Part shown: one piece after another, positions 60,080 through 64,000 of the stretch | Numbering within the stretch: position 1 is the stretch's first letter | Layout of the letters: the number at the start of each line of letters is the position of its first letter | Source of the DNA: Spirometra erinaceieuropaei | Lineage: Eukaryota > Platyhelminthes > Cestoda > Diphyllobothriidea > Diphyllobothriidae | Assembly (NCBI GenBank): GCA_902702965.1 | Contig: CACRXP010000003.1 | Span: 70,181-134,180, forward strand | DNA length: 64,000 nucleotides | Direction: 5' to 3' | The notes under the pieces: model-generated | What the model saw: only the letters and a program-made list of their open reading frames with translations | Told to the model about the DNA's origin: nothing | Database searches by the model: none | Position numbers and translations under genes: made by a program

Positions 60080-60870
60080 GCTCTATATCCTATCTATGAT
60101 TTGGCCTCTAACGATGTCTTCCGCAGTACCCATGGACAAAGCCAATGTGTTTCTTCATTATCTTGTCAACGATCTCCAGAACTCTGTTTTTTCCATAACA
60201 TGGCCACCATTTACCCTACCAAAATAACTTTGGAGATAATGGACTACTATAATTTATTTGAGGCGCCTCGTTCCACTATCCTCTCTCATTTACAAGCTTT
60301 ATTACGGTACCCCCCAACTAATGCTCCCTACATCAAGCTCAAGGCCGGACGTCTTCGTTCAGTTCCTGTACAGGTAAGTGAAGAAGTTTGAGCGATAGCA
60401 AGTCCTCTGGGCTTTTCTATCTCATGCGCCCTCTTCCTGGGGACATGGTCATTGATGACAAATTCTTTAAGGAAGTGTTCGTGGTGTGCCTGTCAACACC
60501 AGTGCATACAATCTAGGCGTCTGGATCTGAGGACCTTAACGTCTCGAAGCTTGTTGAAATGGCTGACCATATTATGGAGGTTTGGCATCCGTCTTTTTGA
60601 CGAGTTCGCAGAGCTCACAACCTACCGCAGTATCAGCCTCCTTTGACCTGGCCGAGACCAAGGCACAGGTAGCCTGATTATCGGTGACTGTTGCTACTTT
60701 GCATTTGCACCGCCCTGCTGGCTTACCTAGGCGTATCTGTAGCCGAGATCGTCGCCATTCTTGCTGTGGCTCGAGGGCTAATAATGTCCGCGCGTCCCAT
60801 GTCAACTTCGGTGATAAGTTTAGGTGCAGTGTCTCACCTTGCTCCATTAAACCTTCTCTGAGAAACCCTT
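60080..60870 (+). pseudogene. Gypsy gag remnant
   Basis: Frame-shifted gag: MDKANVFLHYLVNDLQ near 60130, PPTNAPYIKLKA (capsid region, about 60313-60350), LNVSKLVEMADHIMEV (about 60537-60583, the conserved end of capsid), and a Cys-rich patch at about 60800-60870 (NFGDKFRCSVSPC) of the kind following capsid in this family. A GTAAGT at 60374 looks like a splice donor but falls within gag. Confidence 0.6.
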
Positions 60871-61269
60871 TGGCCGGAGAGTAGACGCGGTCGATCTCTC
60901 TGGCTCCACTTCATATGCACAAATTCCTCAGATGGCCATCGCTTTCTGCATTCTCATCTCCCTCAACTCCTCCTGCGTCTCTCTTTTCGCAGTTGAAGAC
61001 CGAGCCTACAAACCTGGCCGATGATATAACTTCTTTTGAGAGGCTGACAGTCTATCCTTCATCCCGCAGCCTGCCGTGGTCATTTGCCCAGCATATCGTA
61101 TCTGTACAGTCAGCCTGTCCTAACACAGCCGTTAACTGCTGGTATCGCACTATCTTAAGTATCAAACCCCGTCACTGCATCTGTCTCTGCTCCCTCATTA
61201 CCCAGTGGGGTAGACAAGTCAACCTGAAGTCAGTGCGACCAATCTTCCCGGCAGCTCTGACCTGGTTGT

Positions 61270-61570
61270 ATCTTCTACGTCTGTGACAATCGGGGTGGTA
61301 GCCGTTTTTTCGTCGACATTTTTGCGCAGCTGAGTGTCCTTCCTTCCACAGCAGCCGATCGTCGATGCCCCAATCCCGGCTTCTTCCTTCGGGCCGTCAA
61401 CATATCGACCATTATCACCCTGGGAACCTGCTGCCCGTCCGTGGACATCAGCCCCCGGTTTTTTTCCTTGGTTCTTCGTCGATACTGACCTCCCCTGTGC
61501 CATTCTCGGTGCGGACATCCTCGCCACTTTCGATCTTATGGTCGACTGTCGTCAGTCCAAACCAAACGAC
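61270..61570 (+). pseudogene. Gypsy aspartic protease remnant
   Basis: Reads FFVDIFAQLSVLPS, where retropepsins of this group have D-T/S-G-A: the active-site triplet is replaced by D-I-F (61315-61323), so it cannot be catalytic. Downstream CAILGADILATFDLMVDC (about 61500-61550) is the conserved C-terminal flap/helix region. The two lie in different frames. Confidence 0.7.
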
Positions 61571-61869
61571 ACGAACACCAACTTCACCGTCAGGGGTATC
61601 TCTTTTTACCGTCAACGCGTCATGCAGGAGTCTGAATTCGAGATTTCACGTCGATAGCTCCTTGCCAAATACCCTAGTCTTACCCGTCCCAAATATATCG
61701 TTCCTACTCCACCACACGACGTTGTTCACCATATCCGCACCACAAACGCTGTCACGTTCTGTCCGTCTTGTCGTCTCGTGCTCGCGCAGCCGTCCGTCGT
61801 CAAAGCCGGATTCGGGCACATGCTTCAGACGGGCATCATTCGTCAGTCTTAAAGTCCTTGTGTCTCGCC

Positions 61870-62960
61870 CCCCCAAATGATTCCAAAGACCGTCACTCTT
61901 GGCTGGCGCTCCCGGAACAATAACAGGGCCCTGGACAACATCCCAATCACAGACCGTTACCTTGTTCCGAATCCCCAGGACTTTCCAGTGTCCAATTTGA
62001 CTAATCTCTGTCGAATAATCCATCCGTGCCTTTTATCCTATTCGCATCGCCCCGGAGAACGTTTCAGAAATGACCGTCGTCACCCCTTCTTTGGCTTTTT
62101 GAGTTCCTGCGCATACATTTACGACTCCACAACGCCTACCAAACCTTCTACAGGTTCGAAGGCAGAGTACCTCGCGGTCTACGGTTTGTCTACACCTACA
62201 CTGGCGACCCACTGTTAACCATTTTCATCGGTAAAGAACAGATGGCGCATCTTGCAACGGTTTTTAATGGCCTTTTGCAATCTGGCATTGTTCTTAACCC
62301 TTCCAAGGGCGGCTTCGATGTGTCCTCTCTCAAATTTCTCGGAAATCTAGCTGACGCTAACGGCATCCATCCTCGTGCACGATATCCCACTCCCCTCTTC
62401 CAAGCCTCAGATACAGCGATTTCTGAGCAGGATGAATTTCTATCGCCTGTTCCTCCCAAAATGTGTCGACATCATTCTACCACTCACGAGCCTCTTCTCT
62501 GGTCCAAAAGGTTCGTTCGAGCTGTCCGCAGACGCCCTTGCTGCTTTTGACAGGGTGAAAGCTGTCCTGGTTCACGCCACCCTTCCGAGGCTACCATCTC
62601 CCTCATGTTCGATATCCTTGAAGTTGCAGTCGGCGAGTACTCCAAAAACACCTTGCAGGTCACACCCTATATTTAGCCTTCTTCTCTAGTAAGTTATCGC
62701 CTGCCGAATCGCGCTATAGCACATTTAGACGGGAGGTCTTTGCTGTCTTTCTCGCCGTGAACCCCTTCCGACAGAGATGTCATCGTCTTCTCGGCCCACT
62801 CGTCCCTTTCCTTCGCTCTCAAGTCCGCTTCCGACAAGCGCAGGCCCCAGAAAATTAACCAACTGAACGACGCCTTCAGAGTCACTCCAGACATCCGCCA
62901 CATCGACGGGTCACGCAATGAAGTGACTGACGCGCTGTCCAGACCCTCCGTCGCACATCT
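61870..62960 (+). pseudogene. Gypsy reverse transcriptase and RNase H remnant
   Basis: RT start MIPKTVTLGWR and RALDNIPITDRYLVPNPQDF (about 61877-61983); catalytic box changed to Y-T-G-D (62197-62208) instead of Y-x-D-D; then MAHLATVFNGLLQSGIVLNPSK and LKFLGN (to about 62345); thumb/connection with FLSRMNFYRLFLPKC (about 62417-62463); GSFELSADALAAFDRVKAVL (about 62513-62570) entering RNase H; and ITRH/IRHIDGS-like HIDGSRNEVTDALSRPS (about 62901-62950). A large deletion removes most of the palm between PQDF and the catalytic box. Inactive. Confidence 0.75.
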
Positions 62961-63049
62961 CTAGCTTTCTTTCGAGTTCGACCTAGCTGAGATGGTTGCC
63001 AAACAACGCTTTGTTGGTTCTCCCTGTGACATTGACGGTTCCAAACTTT

Positions 63050-63680
63050 ATCTCCGGGACCTGCCACTAACTGCTGCAACGGTACCATGATCTGTGACGT
63101 CTCCACCGTCCCATTCGCGGTAATGTCTTCTCCTTCCTGCGCAAGCTTTCCCGTCATGAGAGTCGAGCTACCGACTAACTAGTTTCCGCCCGCTTCGTCT
63201 GGCCTGGGATGCACAAGAGTCTGAAGGCATGTAAACAGGCGCGTCTTGGCTGTCAGCGAGTAAGGTCCAACCGTACAACAAAGTTCCCACCAGCCCCTTC
63301 CTTATTCCGGATCCACGATTCAGTCACTTCCACCTAGACATCGTAGGCTTCCTGCCTCCGCCTAATGGATGCTCTTATCTTCTCGCCCGTGTGGATCGAT
63401 TCATTCTTTCACCGAAAGCTTTCTCCCTACATGATGCCACTGCTTCAGTGGTGTTTACGGCCTTCCTCAGTCATTGGGTTGCACTGGGGTGTCTCTTCCA
63501 CTATTACGACTGACCGCGGTGTCCAATTTGAATCTCATCTGCTCCAGTATTATCTCCCTTTTGAACCGTACTCTCACCTGCCCTATCGTCTATTATTCGA
63601 CGGACAACGGGATGGTCGAACGGTTTTACCGCTAGCCGAAGCCCTCCTTACGCGCTGATGACGATCCGGAAAACTAGATG
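63050..63680 (+). pseudogene. Gypsy integrase remnant
   Basis: Pieces of integrase: HLDIVGFLPPPNG (about 63330-63370, start of the catalytic core around the first Asp), STITTDRGVQFES-like (63500-63535, second Asp region), STDNGMVERFYR (about 63597-63632; the family motif around the catalytic Glu is partly altered) and ADDDPEN (about 63655-63675). Internal stops and frame changes throughout. The zinc-binding N-terminal part (about 63060-63250) is barely recognisable. Confidence 0.65.
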
Positions 63681-64000
63681 GATCACTCCTCTCTCGACTC
63701 TGGCCTTGAACCACTGCGTCTCTGGATTAATATTCGGCGCCACCATCTAACTTCCCGGCGAGACGATCTTGTTAACCCTTCGTGGCACGATCGAGGAGCC
63801 GACCAGTCTCCTGCATCGCCTCCAACAGTTTATGCGGACAACCTCCCCGGGTCTATCCAGGCCACCCGTCTCCAAGTCTAATCCCGAGAGACTTATCAAA
63901 ACCTCTAAAGTCTGTTTCCGATGTGACCGAGTTCGTCGGCCCTTGGGATCCCCTACGACGGACCCTTTCGAGATGTCTCTCGAAAGAAAAGGACCCTCCA

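Larger units (their letters stand above)
60080..64000 (+). mobile_element. Ty3/Gypsy LTR retrotransposon, decayed, runs off window
   Basis: Remnants in canonical Ty3/Gypsy order on the + strand: gag (60080-60870), protease (61270-61570), reverse transcriptase (61870-62420), RNase H (62490-62960), integrase (63050-63680) and post-integrase sequence to the window edge. No 5' LTR is recognised and the 3' LTR would lie beyond the window. The reading frame is broken many times by stops and shifts, and two catalytic sites are mutated (see the parts), so it is inactive. Placing integrase after RNase H is what separates it from Copia-type elements. Confidence 0.8.

Noticed and set aside
60032..60391. 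Possible host exon ending in a GTAAGT donor at 60374
   Set aside because: Neighbouring frames read as Ty3/Gypsy gag (capsid-like PPTNAPYIKLKA and the MADHIMEV block), and protease, RT and integrase follow in order, so the donor-like sequence is incidental.
1..64000. CRISPR arrays, rRNA genes, bacterial operons
   Set aside because: None seen; the content is eukaryotic throughout.

Overview
The window looks like a stretch of a flatworm nuclear genome, most likely a tapeworm of the Diphyllobothriidea type (Spirometra, Diphyllobothrium or Schistocephalus). This is an inference. It rests on intron-containing animal coding sequence, very sparse host genes, and retrotransposon families I recognise from tapeworm genomes, above all RTE-type elements that end in a C2H2 zinc-finger array. 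No bacterial operons, rRNA, CRISPR array or intact tRNA gene is visible.

One host gene can be supported: TAF4, the TFIID subunit 4, on the + strand. Four exons (21632-21788, 25356-25513, 29832-31127, 43023-43571) join in phase to a 719-residue product. It has a TAFH domain, a long Ser/Thr/Pro-rich linker, the histone-fold/CTD region and the conserved C-terminus. The introns are 3.6, 4.3 and 11.9 kb, and the first and third hold transposon debris.

Layout: 1-4.8 kb is mostly empty, with microsatellites, a tRNA-like repeat and a foldback (MITE-like) element. 4.8-7.1 kb is an eroded RTE-ZnF copy (+). 8.7-13.0 kb holds a tRNA-like repeat and a nearly intact CR1/Jockey-type LINE broken by only two in-frame stops. 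13-19.9 kb is empty. 19.9-20.9 kb is a remnant of a second RTE-like family. 21.6-44.3 kb is TAF4 with transposons in its introns. 45.2-59.9 kb is a dense nest of RTE-ZnF copies in both orientations. 60.1-64.0 kb is a decayed Ty3/Gypsy element that runs off the window end.

The 45-60 kb nest is the most informative part. A 1.77 kb element (55221-56989, - strand) keeps the RTE 5' UTR, zinc fingers and 3' UTR but lacks endonuclease and reverse transcriptase. It is flanked by a 9-bp target-site duplication and splits an older + strand copy. Next to it, 46006-50520 has the layout of a LINE with a 5' inversion (twin priming): the upstream RT half is inverted relative to the downstream half, and the break falls at one point in the RT. 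That element appears to sit inside an older, full-structure - strand copy (45247-54200). Similar 3' UTR blocks mark at least seven copies. An assembly gap of 526 N lies inside one zinc-finger array.
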